Assembly: GCA_045580145.1 (NCBI GenBank)
Contig: JAZNNI010000085.1
Span: 1 to 64,000 of the forward strand
DNA: 64,000 bases
Source of the DNA: UBA1738 sp045580145
GTDB taxonomy: Bacteria > Bacillota > Clostridia > UBA1381
Reading direction: 5' to 3'
Part shown: positions 25,072 through 33,670 of the stretch, piece after piece
Layout of the letters: each line of letters starts with the position of its first letter
How positions within the stretch are numbered: position 1 is the stretch's first letter
Translations under genes and position numbers: made by a program
The notes under the pieces: model-generated
Seen by the model: only the letters and a program-made list of their open reading frames with translations
What the model was told of the DNA's origin: nothing
Databases searched by the model: none

Positions 25072-25944
25072 ATGATTGATATTAAAATTACAGACGTCCG
25101 TGAAACACCCGGCGACAGTGCGTTTTTAATAGATGACGGCAAGACTGCCATTATGTATGACTCGGGGTTTGCGTTTACAGGATATAAAATCGCGGACAGG
25201 ATAAAGGCAATTTTGGGAGAAAGAAGCCTTGACTATATTTTCCTCACACATTCGCATTATGACCACGCTTTAGGCTCTGTTTATGCGCTTAAATACTGGC
25301 CAAAGGCTAAGGTGGTAGCGGGCGAATATGCGGCAAAAATTTTTGAAAAGCCGTCCGCTAAAAGTCTTATGCGTGACCTTGACCAAAAGTTTGCTAAAAA
25401 GTGCGGAGTTTTGGAATATGAGGACCTGATTGATGATTTGAGAGTGGATATTGCCGCAAAGGAAGGCGATGTGATTTGTGCCGGTGATATGAAATTTACT
25501 GTAGTAAATTTGCCGGGGCATACAAAATGTTCAATCGGATTTTATATGGAGGAAAACAAACTTCTTCTAAGCTCGGAGACTATTGGAGTTTTTGACGGAG
25601 AAAAAACTGTCCTTCCATCTTATCTTGTAGGGTATCAAATGGCACTTGATTCAATTTCTAAGGTTGAACAGCTTGATATTGATAATATCCTTCTTCCTCA
25701 TTATGGAATACTGGATAAGGATAAAACGGCGGAATATTTAAAATCTGCAAGGCAAAGCGCTGAGTATACAGCTGAAAAAATTTCAAGCATTTTGAAGTCC
25801 GGCGGAACGAAAGAGGAGGCAGTAAAAGCCTTCAAGGACGAATATTTCAATGAAAATGTGAAGAGAATTTATCCAATAGACGCTATAAACTTAAATACGG
25901 AGATTATGGTTAATTTAATCGAAAGAGAACTTGTTTGCCAGTAA
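25072..25944 (+). CDS. Metallo-beta-lactamase-fold hydrolase
   Basis: 290 residues. Zinc motif THSHYDHALGS (HxHxDH type) plus LPGHTKCSIGF and the C-terminal LLPHYG supply the usual ligands. Glyoxalase II-like hydrolases of this fold vary widely in substrate. It starts 4 bp after argF and ends at a terminator, so it is co-transcribed with the arginine genes; a metabolic link is possible but not shown by sequence. Confidence 0.85.
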   Translation: MIDIKITDVRETPGDSAFLIDDGKTAIMYDSGFAFTGYKIADRIKAILGERSLDYIFLTHSHYDHALGSVYALKYWPKAKVVAGEYAAKIFEKPSAKSLMRDLDQKFAKKCGVLEYEDLIDDLRVDIAAKEGDVICAGDMKFTVVNLPGHTKCSIGFYMEENKLLLSSETIGVFDGEKTVLPSYLVGYQMALDSISKVEQLDIDNILLPHYGILDKDKTAEYLKSARQSAEYTAEKISSILKSGGTKEEAVKAFKDEYFNENVKRIYPIDAINLNTEIMVNLIERELVCQ

Positions 25945-25947
25945 TTT

Positions 25948-25986
25948 GAGGGAAATCGGACCAGAAAAGGTTTGATTTCCTTTTTG
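25948..25986 (+). terminator. Terminator of the arginine operon
   Basis: GGAAATC (25951-25957) pairs with GATTTCC (25974-25980), with an inner ACC/GGT pair, followed by TTTTTG. Confidence 0.7.
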
Positions 25987-26047
25987 TGTAATAATAAGAA
26001 AATAAATGAAAATAATAAAAATAAAAGCATTTGTTAGCAAATTGTAA

Positions 26048-26076
26048 TTGAAAAATAACCTGAGTGATAGTATAAT
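26048..26076 (+). promoter_or_regulatory. Promoter of the rodA-like gene
   Basis: TTGAAA (26048-26053), 17 bp, TATAAT (26071-26076), about 25 bp before the TTG start codon. Confidence 0.65.
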
Positions 26077-26100
26077 TAAACTGAAGCGGAGGCGATAGAT

Positions 26101-27219
26101 TTGAGGAGAAGAGAAACCTTGCAAATACACGGTCACGACAATGTCTTATTTGCAGTTACTTTAATTACTGCAATCATAGGAATAATTGTAATATATAGTG
26201 CAACCTTGTCAATGAATACATATTCAAATGTGGTTGTTCAGTCTATATCCTTTGTTATCGGTGTGGCTTTGATGCTTATGCTAAGCAGGATTGACTATCA
26301 CTTTTTCGGGCATATCGCCATACCAATATTCGCTGTCTGTATTGCACTTTTAGTGGCGGTTTTGGTTATAGGCTCGACGGGGAACTGGGGAGCGAGAAGC
26401 TGGATAAGATTCGGGCCGATTGGTATTCAGCCGGCAGAAATTTGTAAAATCGGTTTTACAATAACCTTTGCAAGACATTTGTCACTTGTAAAGGACAGAA
26501 TAAACAGACCGATGGTCTTACTTTTTCTGTTAGCACATCTTGCAGTAATTCTTTCACTTATTATGATGCAGCCGGATTTTGGAAGTGCGATGGTGTTTTG
26601 CTTTATGTTCGCAGTAATGGTGTTCACTGCGGGGCTTTCCTTTAAGTATATAATTCCGGCAGTTCTGACACTTGCGGCATCTGCACCGCTTGTATATATG
26701 TTCCTTTTAAGCGATTATCAGAAGCACAGAATACAGGTGTTTTTTAATCCGGAAATGGACAAGCTCGGGAGTGGATATAATGTAATTCAATCTAAGATTG
26801 CGGTAGGCTCAGGGCAACTTTTCGGCAAGGGATACTTAAAAGGTACACAGAACCAGATGGGATTTTTGCCGACAAAGCATACTGACTTTATATTCAGTGT
26901 CATCTCGGAAGAATTTGGATTTATAGGCGCACTCTTAGTTATACTTCTTTTGTTTTTAATCATTGCAAGGTGTATAAAGGCAGCAACAGATGCAAATGAC
27001 TCGTTTGGGAAATATATCTGTGTGGGCATTGCATCGATGCTGATTTTCCACACATTTGAAAATGCGGGGATGTGTATAGGGCTTATGCCGGTTACGGGTA
27101 TTCCGCTTCCGTTTATAAGCTACGGCGGAACATCGCTGATGACAAATATGATAGCAATAGGGATTGTCCTCTCGGTGACAAGACATTCAAGGGGAACAAA
27201 AATTGCTTTTAGGGAATAG
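26101..27219 (+). CDS. rodA: FtsW/RodA/SpoVE family peptidoglycan glycosyltransferase
   Basis: 372 residues, around ten membrane helices. SEDS polymerase that extends glycan strands together with a class B penicillin-binding protein. Seen are GARSWIRFGPIGIQPAEICKI, MQPDFGSAMVF, KGYLKGTQNQMGFLPTKHTDFIFSVISEEFGF (recognised in parts) and GIPLPFISYGGTS. TTG start with GCGGAGG 8 bp upstream. The RodA-like pattern (FLPTKHTDFIF) favours elongation, but a sporulation SpoVE-like role cannot be excluded. Confidence 0.9.
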   Translation: MRRRETLQIHGHDNVLFAVTLITAIIGIIVIYSATLSMNTYSNVVVQSISFVIGVALMLMLSRIDYHFFGHIAIPIFAVCIALLVAVLVIGSTGNWGARSWIRFGPIGIQPAEICKIGFTITFARHLSLVKDRINRPMVLLFLLAHLAVILSLIMMQPDFGSAMVFCFMFAVMVFTAGLSFKYIIPAVLTLAASAPLVYMFLLSDYQKHRIQVFFNPEMDKLGSGYNVIQSKIAVGSGQLFGKGYLKGTQNQMGFLPTKHTDFIFSVISEEFGFIGALLVILLLFLIIARCIKAATDANDSFGKYICVGIASMLIFHTFENAGMCIGLMPVTGIPLPFISYGGTSLMTNMIAIGIVLSVTRHSRGTKIAFRE

Positions 27220-27220
27220 A

Positions 27221-27250
27221 AAAAATCAGAGCAACGGCTCTGATTTTTTT
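27221..27250. terminator. Terminator after the rodA-like gene
   Basis: ATCAGAGC (27225-27232) and GCTCTGAT (27237-27244), loop AACG, with A-run before and T7 after. Confidence 0.8.
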
Positions 27251-27467
27251 AGTTAGAAGATTTATGTTTATCGGTTAATCCAAGGATATAGTCTGTTGAA
27301 ACACCATAAAATTTCGCTAATACAACAACCAATTCACATGGCAAATCCCTTAGACCGCTTTCATACCTGTAATATTGCGGCTGTGTTGTATAAAGTATGT
27401 CAGCAATTTGCTTTTGTGTGTAGTTGTTATCTTCGCGTAAATCACGTAATCTTTTATAATAAGCCAA
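27249..27467 (-). CDS. XRE-family transcriptional regulator
   Basis: 72 residues: a single Cro/C1-type helix-turn-helix (LRDLREDNNYTQKQIADIL, TQPQYYRYESGLRDLP, FYGVSTDYILGL). Start chosen at TTG 27467 because AAGGAG sits 9-10 bp upstream; an extension to 27518 has no site. Divergent from the leucine-rich repeat gene, whose promoter carries a perfect 20-bp palindrome, the obvious operator candidate. Confidence 0.85.
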   Translation of the reverse strand: MAYYKRLRDLREDNNYTQKQIADILYTTQPQYYRYESGLRDLPCELVVVLAKFYGVSTDYILGLTDKHKSSN

Positions 27468-27503
27468 AATAAAGACTCCTTCAAATATATCTGTTTGGGT
27501 ATA

Positions 27504-27560
27504 TTGACATTTTATCATTATTGTGTTAAAATAAGAAATATTATATCCATATGGATATAA
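27504..27560 (+). promoter_or_regulatory. Promoter and 20-bp palindromic operator before the LRR gene
   Basis: TTGACA (27504-27509), 17 bp, TAAAAT (27527-27532). At the expected transcription start lies a perfect 20-bp palindrome (27541-27560, half-site TTATATCCAT). A repressor bound here would block transcription of the surface protein; the divergent XRE protein is the candidate. Confidence 0.65.
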
Positions 27561-27575
27561 AGAGGGAGATGTGAA

Positions 27576-29105
27576 ATGAAAAGAAATAATTTCTTAAAAC
27601 TTGTGTCAATTTTGTGTTTTATGATTAACATATTGGTTTTATCGGTATCAGCAGAGGAGACATGGTATACATCGGGAGATTATAAGTACACGTTGAATGG
27701 TGGAAATGCGACTATTGTATATTATACTGGTGATAAATATGGTGACAACTATATAGTTCCGTCGACATTAGATGGTTATCCTGTAACAGCAATAGGAAGT
27801 AATGTGTTTAGGGGGCTAGCTTTCTATAAAGTAACAATTCCGGAAGGAGTAGTGTCCATAGGTGAGCGCGCTTTTACAGTTTGTAGAGATGTGGAAATTT
27901 TTAATTTACCAAGCAGCCTGACTCAAATTGGGGAATATGCTTTTGATAGATGTCATAGTATTACAAAATTCAATGTTGCCTCCCAAAATAAATATTTTCG
28001 GAATCTTGACGGAAATTTATATAATAAGGAAATAACCACATTGATTAGGTATGCATCAGGAAAACCAGATGGTCAATATGCAATTCCAGACGGTGTTACC
28101 GAAATAGCAGACGGAGCCTTTTCGCGTGCATATAATATTGGGCTGGTTACAATTCCACAAAGTGTTAAAAGTATAGGCGAAAAAGCCTTTCAAGGTTCAG
28201 GAATTGCAAGAATTAATATACCTGAAGGTGTTACATATATAGGAAACGGAGCATTTTCAGCCACACCCTTAATGGAAATTACTGTTGATGAGAATAATAG
28301 CAAATATTGTGATGTGGATGGTAATCTTTATAGTAAAGATATGAGTGAGATGCTTCAATATTCGACTGGGAAGACGGCTACTGAATTTAATATTCCTACT
28401 GGGGTTAAAAAGATAGGTGACGGGGCATTTTGCGGTTCATATAATCTTTTAAGTGTAAATATTCCTGATGGTGTTACCGATATAGGGCTAGGAACTTTTG
28501 AAAATTGTGAAAATCTTGAAGAAATAATATTGCCTGAAGGTATAGAGGAAATTAAAGAGTATACATTTCATTATTGTTTGAATTTTTCATCCATAACGAT
28601 TCCTAAAAGCATAAAAAGCATCAGGAATTCGGCATTTGGTGAGTGCAACAGCTTAACCAATGTGTATTATGAGGGAAGTGAAGAAGAATGGAATAAGATA
28701 ACCATAGAAAGTGGAAATGAAAAACTAAAATCAGCTAATATTATCTATAAAACGCAATATAATGTTGATGTGATTAGTGTAACAGCAAGTAAAAATACGT
28801 TAAAATTTATCTCAAGGGTTGAATTTTCAGATGATAAAAATATTGCCTCATTTGGAACCGTTTTTGTGCCTCTATGGGTATATAAAGCTGGGATTGATGA
28901 CACAGTTATGGTGGAATATGATAATTCAGTCTATAACATATCTAATGGACAGACCTTTGGTGCGGCTTTAACAGGTATACCTGAAATTTGTCGCAGTATG
29001 GAAATTGTGGTGAAATCATTTATAAAAGATTTGAATGGGAATTTAATGTGGTCTGAATCTAAAAGTGCATCATTAATAAGCCCGATATTAACGGGTGTGG
29101 AATAA
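27576..29105 (+). CDS. Secreted leucine-rich repeat (BspA-type) protein
   Basis: 509 residues. N-terminal signal peptide (about 1-26, LVSILCFMINILVLSVSA). About nine BspA/LRR_5 units follow, each with the pattern V-x-x-IG-x-x-AF-x-x-x-x-x-L-x-x-I-x-IP-x-x-V, up to about residue 390. The last 110 residues are a non-repeat beta-rich region (FVPLWVYKAG). No LPXTG anchor or S-layer domain is visible, so it is probably secreted or loosely attached. BspA-like proteins mediate adhesion in gut and oral bacteria. A small peptide gene follows. Confidence 0.85.
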   Translation: MKRNNFLKLVSILCFMINILVLSVSAEETWYTSGDYKYTLNGGNATIVYYTGDKYGDNYIVPSTLDGYPVTAIGSNVFRGLAFYKVTIPEGVVSIGERAFTVCRDVEIFNLPSSLTQIGEYAFDRCHSITKFNVASQNKYFRNLDGNLYNKEITTLIRYASGKPDGQYAIPDGVTEIADGAFSRAYNIGLVTIPQSVKSIGEKAFQGSGIARINIPEGVTYIGNGAFSATPLMEITVDENNSKYCDVDGNLYSKDMSEMLQYSTGKTATEFNIPTGVKKIGDGAFCGSYNLLSVNIPDGVTDIGLGTFENCENLEEIILPEGIEEIKEYTFHYCLNFSSITIPKSIKSIRNSAFGECNSLTNVYYEGSEEEWNKITIESGNEKLKSANIIYKTQYNVDVISVTASKNTLKFISRVEFSDDKNIASFGTVFVPLWVYKAGIDDTVMVEYDNSVYNISNGQTFGAALTGIPEICRSMEIVVKSFIKDLNGNLMWSESKSASLISPILTGVE

Positions 29106-29117
29106 GGAGGATATAAA

Positions 29118-29276
29118 ATGAATATATATAAGAAACCAAAAATTCAAATATTAAAATTTGAAGTAGAAGATATACTGACAATTTCTTCTGCGGATATTGA
29201 TGGAAAGGATATTGGATTTAAGGATTCCTGGATAAAAGAGGAAGAAAAAGAAGTTGCAGAGTTGTTGAAGTATTAA
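29118..29276 (+). CDS. Small peptide with an EVEDILTISS motif
   Basis: 52 residues starting MNIYKKPKIQILKFEVED, with a good AAGGAGG ribosome site 6 bp before the ATG and 12 bp after the LRR gene. Peptides with a K-P-x-I-x-I-L-x-F-x-x-E-D-I-L-T-x-S-S pattern are frequent beside secreted proteins in gut Clostridia and are usually unannotated. It resembles a RiPP leader in style, but no modification enzymes are nearby. Function unknown. Confidence 0.65.
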   Translation: MNIYKKPKIQILKFEVEDILTISSADIDGKDIGFKDSWIKEEEKEVAELLKY

Positions 29277-29282
29277 AAAAAC

Positions 29283-29316
29283 AAAAACAGGCAATCACTG
29301 ATTGCCTGTTTTTGTT
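29283..29316 (+). terminator. Terminator after the LRR/peptide operon
   Basis: AAACAGGCAAT (29285-29295) and ATTGCCTGTTT (29301-29311) form an 11-bp stem followed by TTGTTTT. Confidence 0.85.
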
Positions 29317-29338
29317 TTAGAAGGAGAATTATTTTTTT

Positions 29339-29422
29339 ATGTAGGAAATTACGCGCAGAAATGACGGAATAACAAAACTGCTACCAAAATCCTACGCCCG
29401 CAAGATGGGCTTTTATAAAAAG
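29339..29422 (+). repeat. Dispersed intergenic repeat, copy 1
   Basis: About 84 bases that match 47549-47635 (other strand) with five mismatches over a 43-base core. In the aligned frame both copies read x-ND-x-ITK-x-LPKSY, but copy 1 has a stop as its second codon. Both copies lie just downstream of a terminator in the same relative orientation. Rest of the 29277-29427 gap: nothing else seen. Confidence 0.65.
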
Positions 29423-29427
29423 CTTTT

Positions 29428-30612
29428 TTATAACCAACCTTGTTCCTTTTGGTATTGAACAATAAAGTCTGCGTTATATTTTTCGATTTCGTTTAGAGTC
29501 ATATCTGCTGAAGGATTAGGGTTATACCAGCTTTGTGACTCAAAATATTTCTTCATTGACTTATTTGTGAAAACATAACCTTTTCTTGCAAAAATCTCAT
29601 TTCTCAAAAGGTCGAGGTCATATTTTGAAAGTCCTTCGATATCGGATATTGTCAGTCTCTTGGTATCTGAAGGGAACAAAACCTTGTTCTGTGTAATAAC
29701 TCTTGGAGTTGGGGTTGGCTTTTCGGTCGGAGTTGATGCCGGAGTTGGCTTTGGTGTTACTGCCGGTGTTGGTTCAACGGTAGGTTCAACAGTTGGTTCA
29801 ACAGTCGGCTCGATGGTAGGTTCGATTGTTGGCTCGGCTGTCACTTCGGGGGTTGGTGATGTCTCGGTCACATTGTCCCCCATAGCATCCTGAGGTTTAT
29901 TGAATACACCACCTGCATAAAGTCCTAATGCGACACAGACGCAAAGCACAGCGACAATGATAGCGGCAAACTTACCCTTCTTTGATGCTTTTTTCTCTGC
30001 TTTTTTTGCTGCTTTTTCTGCCGCCTTTTTCTCTTCCAGAGCAATGGCTGCAAGACGCTTTTCTTCCTTTTCGCGTTTTTTGTCTTCTTCAGCTTTTTTT
30101 GAAAGGGCTTCCTTTTTGGCTTTTTCCTGTTCTTTTAAAGCACGCTCTTCTTCAGCTTTTTTCAAAAGCTCAGCCTTTAAAAGTGCATTCGCTTTTTCTT
30201 TTTCAGCCTTTTCTGCGGCTTTTTGCTCTGCTAAAGAAGCAGCTTTTTGAGCCTGTTCTTCTTTGGCTTGCTGTTTTTTTATAAGCTCTGCCTCTTTTTC
30301 CTGCTCTTTTTTTGCTATTGCCTCAGCTTTTGCAGTTTCACGGGATATGCGTTCATTTTCTTTTTGCGCCTGTTTTTCGGTAGCAAGCTTTTCTTTCTCA
30401 GCAAGCTTGTCAGCCTTTGCCTGAGCCTTTGCTTTTTCCTCAGCTATTTTCTTGTATTCAAGGCGCATTTTCTTTTCTTTTTCACGAATTTCTTTGGCAG
30501 GCAGATGTCTTTTTTCTTCCTGCTCCATAACACGCAAAAGGACCGGTGCTCCGCATTTCGGACAGCGTTTATGCTCGGTTGTAACTTCTGCTCCGCATTT
30601 TCTACACTTCAT
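29428..30612 (-). CDS. Zinc-ribbon, coiled-coil, single-pass membrane protein with YARHG domain
   Basis: 394 residues. An N-terminal zinc ribbon (C3, C6, C17, C20) is followed by a 170-residue Ala/Lys/Glu-rich coiled coil (35-210), one membrane helix (about 214-236) and a Pro-Thr-Glu repeat stalk (255-300, units PTVEPTIE-like). The C-terminal YARHG-type domain (330-390) contains YDLDLLRNEIFARKGYVF and SQSWYNP. The topology suggests a cytosolic sensor or anchor and an extracellular YARHG domain. Function unknown; YARHG domains occur in cell-surface proteins. Confidence 0.8.
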   Translation of the reverse strand: MKCRKCGAEVTTEHKRCPKCGAPVLLRVMEQEEKRHLPAKEIREKEKKMRLEYKKIAEEKAKAQAKADKLAEKEKLATEKQAQKENERISRETAKAEAIAKKEQEKEAELIKKQQAKEEQAQKAASLAEQKAAEKAEKEKANALLKAELLKKAEEERALKEQEKAKKEALSKKAEEDKKREKEEKRLAAIALEEKKAAEKAAKKAEKKASKKGKFAAIIVAVLCVCVALGLYAGGVFNKPQDAMGDNVTETSPTPEVTAEPTIEPTIEPTVEPTVEPTVEPTPAVTPKPTPASTPTEKPTPTPRVITQNKVLFPSDTKRLTISDIEGLSKYDLDLLRNEIFARKGYVFTNKSMKKYFESQSWYNPNPSADMTLNEIEKYNADFIVQYQKEQGWL

Positions 30613-30827
30613 TTTTCACTGCTCCTTTGTATTTCATATCACGTTTGTTAGCTATATTATAACAGATTTTTTCTGATGGGACAGGAAAAATATGCATTTG
30701 TTATAAACTTGTAATTAAAATACAATTTTACCGTAATGTAGAGTACAATTAATTACTTTTTTTCTAATAAAGCGCAAAATGTATACAAAAATTCATACAA
30801 TTTCGTCAAAATATACCATCATAAGCA

Positions 30828-30856
30828 TTTACATTTTAAACTAAGTGTGGTATAAT
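30828..30856 (+). promoter_or_regulatory. Promoter of the carD-like gene
   Basis: TTTACA (30828-30833), 17 bp, TATAAT (30851-30856). The rest of the 30613-30827 gap is AT-rich with nothing else seen. Confidence 0.7.
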
Positions 30857-30892
30857 AAAAATAATGTCGCGTTATGGCGGGAGGTGACACTG

Positions 30893-31378
30893 GTGTTTGA
30901 AGTGGGAGATAGAATTCTTTATCCTATGCACGGAGCAGGTGTGATTGAAAAAATTGAAGAGCAAAAAGTGCTGGGACAAAAGCAAGCATATTACATTATG
31001 AATATGCAGCCTGAGGGAATGAAGGTAATGATTCCGGTAGCAACCTGCGAGGAAATCGGTGTCAGGTTCATTATTTCAAAGGATGAAGGACAGAAGGTTT
31101 TAGAGCAGTTTGTTAAAGAACCTGTAGTCAGTGACGATAATTGGAATAGGCGTCATCGTGAAAATATGGCTAAAATTAAGTCAGGCGATATTTTTAAGGT
31201 GCTTGAAGTTGTGAAAAATCTGATGTTCCGTGACAGAGCTAAGGGGCTTTCTACAAGCGAACGTAAAATGCTTGCTGTTTCACGCAAGATTTTGGTTAGT
31301 GAGCTTGTTTTGTCGGGTGTTGCTGACAGAAGTGATATTGAAAGTATAATGGTTGATACTATTGAAGGGTTGATATGA
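30893..31378 (+). CDS. CarD/CdnL/TRCF-domain transcriptional regulator
   Basis: 161 residues from GTG 30893 (GGGAGGTGA just before). The N-terminal RNA-polymerase-interacting domain is recognised by FEVGDRILYPMHGAGVIEKIEEQ and MIPVATCEEIGVR. The C-terminal helical domain has LSTSERKMLAVSRKILVSEL. CarD proteins stabilise open promoter complexes. In Clostridia it often precedes ispD-ispF, as here. Confidence 0.9.
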   Translation: MFEVGDRILYPMHGAGVIEKIEEQKVLGQKQAYYIMNMQPEGMKVMIPVATCEEIGVRFIISKDEGQKVLEQFVKEPVVSDDNWNRRHRENMAKIKSGDIFKVLEVVKNLMFRDRAKGLSTSERKMLAVSRKILVSELVLSGVADRSDIESIMVDTIEGLI

Positions 31379-31437
31379 GAGATTGCTTGGGTTATAGCTG
31401 TTTGGTGGCTTTAAAGAGCAGTCTCTTTTTAAGGAGA
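31377..31437 (+). terminator. Hairpin between carD-like gene and ispD
   Basis: AGAGATTGC pairs with GCAGTCTCT over a long loop and is followed by TTTTT, just before the ispD ribosome site. It may act as a partial terminator or attenuator. Confidence 0.4.
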
Positions 31438-31442
31438 TAGAA

Positions 31443-32231
31443 ATGAAAATTACAGCTGTTATTGTTGCCGCAGGCAGTGGTAGGAGAATGGGCGCGAAGG
31501 GGAACAAAGTGTTTTTAAAATTGGCAAATACTGCAGTTTTGGAATATACCTTGAGCGCATTTGCGACGCATCCGAAAATTGAGGACATAGTGCTTGTTGT
31601 CCGTGAATGTGATATGGATAGATGTCAAAAGCTTGTAAAATATATTAATAAGCCAGTTAAAATTGTGACAGGCGGTGCGACGAGACAAGAATCAGTTTGT
31701 TGCGGATTAAAAGCTGCACCGGATGCAGATATAGCAGTAATTCACGACGGCGCAAGAGCAATGGTGACAGAGAAAATCATATCAGATACAATTTGCGATG
31801 CGCTCCAATATGGTGCAGCAGCGGCAGGAGTGTTGTGTAAGGACAGCCTAAAAAGTGCTGATGATGAAGGCTTTATTGCCGCAACTATTGACAGATCCAG
31901 CACATATCTTATTCAGACACCGCAGATTTTTAAGTATGAGGAGATTTTAAAAGCACATCAAATGGCAGAAAAAGAAAAATTTATGGCAACTGATGACTGT
32001 GCTTTGTATGAGAGGTATGTGGGAAGAATTAAGATTACCGAGGGCAGCTACGATAATGTCAAACTGACAACACCGGAGGATATGGTGATTGCCAAAAATA
32101 TTTTGAAAAATTCCGGAGTCCTTGGTGTAATAAATAGACGCAGAAAATTCAATAATACAGTTAAATTGATTGTTCAGAATTATATAGTAAGGCGTAACAG
32201 TAAAAAGGAATGGAGGAAAGGTACAAAATGA
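31443..32231 (+). CDS. ispD: 2-C-methyl-D-erythritol 4-phosphate cytidylyltransferase
   Basis: MEP isoprenoid pathway enzyme making CDP-ME. 262 residues, about 30 longer than usual because of a basic C-terminal tail. Motifs: VAAGSGRRMG-x-KGNK (nucleotide loop), VTGGATRQESV, IHDGARAMV, TDDCALYER and EGSYDNVKLTTPEDM. Its end overlaps the start region of ispF. Confidence 0.95.
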   Translation: MKITAVIVAAGSGRRMGAKGNKVFLKLANTAVLEYTLSAFATHPKIEDIVLVVRECDMDRCQKLVKYINKPVKIVTGGATRQESVCCGLKAAPDADIAVIHDGARAMVTEKIISDTICDALQYGAAAAGVLCKDSLKSADDEGFIAATIDRSSTYLIQTPQIFKYEEILKAHQMAEKEKFMATDDCALYERYVGRIKITEGSYDNVKLTTPEDMVIAKNILKNSGVLGVINRRRKFNNTVKLIVQNYIVRRNSKKEWRKGTK

Positions 32232-32695
32232 GAATCGGTCAGGGGTATGATGTTCATACCTTAACAGAGGGACGAAATCTTTATTTATGCGGCGAGAAAA
32301 TTGAGTATGAACTGGGACTTTTAGGTCATTCTGATGCAGATGTAGCACTACACGCCTTATGTGACGCTCTTTTAGGCGCGGCGGCACTGGGTGATATAGG
32401 CAGACATTTTCCTGATACAGACCCTGAATATAAGGGAATATCGAGTGTTATTCTTTTAAAGCACGTTTGCTCGCTTATACGTGAAAAAGGCTTTGAAATT
32501 GAAAATGTTGATATAACGATTATTGCTCAAAAACCTAAGCTTATGAATTACATTCCTGCTATGTGCAATAATGTTGCAGAGGCTATGGGAGTTTCAAAGG
32601 ACAAGATAAACGTAAAGGCTACAACGACAGAGCGCCTCGGATTTGAAGGCAGAGGCGAGGGAATCTCGGCAATGGCTGTCGCACTGCTTAAATAA
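32228..32695 (+). CDS. ispF: 2-C-methyl-D-erythritol 2,4-cyclodiphosphate synthase
   Basis: 155 residues. Metal ligands in GQGYDVHTL and the LLGHSDADVALHALCDALLGAAALGDIGRHFPD region; TTTERLGFEGRGEGI near the C-terminus. Start chosen at 32228 (MRIGQGYDVH), with AATGGAGGAAAGG before it. Partner of ispD in the MEP pathway. Confidence 0.96.
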   Translation: MRIGQGYDVHTLTEGRNLYLCGEKIEYELGLLGHSDADVALHALCDALLGAAALGDIGRHFPDTDPEYKGISSVILLKHVCSLIREKGFEIENVDITIIAQKPKLMNYIPAMCNNVAEAMGVSKDKINVKATTTERLGFEGRGEGISAMAVALLK

Positions 32696-32718
32696 ACTGT
32701 AATCATTTAAAACGAATT

Positions 32719-32750
32719 GAAGCTATACTTTTGTATAGTTTCTTTTTTTG
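32719..32750 (+). terminator. Terminator after ispF
   Basis: GAAGCTATAC (32719-32728) and GTATAGTTTC (32733-32742), loop TTTT, followed by T7. Confidence 0.8.
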
Positions 32751-32800
32751 TTCTATTTTTATGTAAACAAAAATATGATAAAGGGAAAGAGGTGGACAAA

Positions 32801-33670
32801 ATGCTTACATTGGCAAAAGAAGATTTTATATTAGGAGAGGATTTGTTATCGGCTATTCCCGAAAGGATAAGACACGTTCTTGGAAAAATGCCCTTGGACA
32901 AGGTTATGGAAGTGCGCCTCAGGAATGCATCTCCGCTTTCTCTGGTATGCACAGACGGGATATATTATGTCACACATCGAGGTACGCTCACAAAAAATTA
33001 TAAAGAGGCGGCCACTATTACAGGAAGCGATATACGAAGAGGGATGGAGCTTATAACACGCTCGTCAGTATATGCGTTTGAAAACGAGATAAGAAACGGC
33101 TTTATAACATTGTCAGGAGGGCATCGTGTGGGGATAAGTGGTGATGCTGTAGTTGAAGGTGGGAAAATTTCGCATATAAGGACTGTGCAGTCCTTAAATT
33201 ACAGGTTTGCGCGTGAGGTTATAGGCGCTGCAAACAGCATTATGGACAGAATTTTTGACGGAATCCGGATTAAAAATACATTAATAGTTTCGCCGCCTAT
33301 GTGCGGAAAGACCACTATGCTAAGAGATATAGCAAGGGTGCTTTCTGAAGCTGGGAAAAAAGTATCTGTCGTTGATGAGCGAGGGGAGATTGCTGCAATA
33401 GCCTTTGGGGTGTCGCCCTTTAATCTTGGAGCAAATTGCGATGTGTTATCCGGTGTAAATAAAGCGGACGGGATGCTTGTTATGCTAAGGTCTATGTCGC
33501 CTGATGTGATTATAACCGATGAAATAGGGGATGAAAGAGATTTTGATGCAATTCGTGAAATTAAAAAACGCGGAGTAAAGGTTATAACGACCCTACACGG
33601 TGAATGCAGCGAATTTGAGGGCTTTGAAACGGTAATCAGGCTTGGAGGCATAGGCAAATGCTTAGACTGA
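32801..33670 (+). CDS. spoIIIAA: Stage III sporulation protein AA (secretion-type ATPase)
   Basis: 289 residues. ATPase of the SpoIIIA-SpoIIQ channel (feeding tube) between mother cell and forespore. Walker A SPPMCGKTT, Walker B DVIITDEIG, and the upstream RHVLGKMPLDKVMEVRLRN segment are typical. Start chosen at 32801 after AAAGAGGTGG. First of eight genes, all tightly spaced; expected to be under sigma-E, though no convincing sigma-E promoter was identified by eye. Confidence 0.95.
   Translation: MLTLAKEDFILGEDLLSAIPERIRHVLGKMPLDKVMEVRLRNASPLSLVCTDGIYYVTHRGTLTKNYKEAATITGSDIRRGMELITRSSVYAFENEIRNGFITLSGGHRVGISGDAVVEGGKISHIRTVQSLNYRFAREVIGAANSIMDRIFDGIRIKNTLIVSPPMCGKTTMLRDIARVLSEAGKKVSVVDERGEIAAIAFGVSPFNLGANCDVLSGVNKADGMLVMLRSMSPDVIITDEIGDERDFDAIREIKKRGVKVITTLHGECSEFEGFETVIRLGGIGKCLD

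Noticed and set aside
29657..30651. Long plus-strand frames opposite the coiled-coil gene
   Set aside because: They are Phe/Ser-rich mirror images of the Lys/Glu-rich coiled coil, with no ribosome sites.
32750..32800. Sigma-E promoter expected before spoIIIAA
   Set aside because: No pair of sequences close to the sigma-E consensus could be identified by eye.
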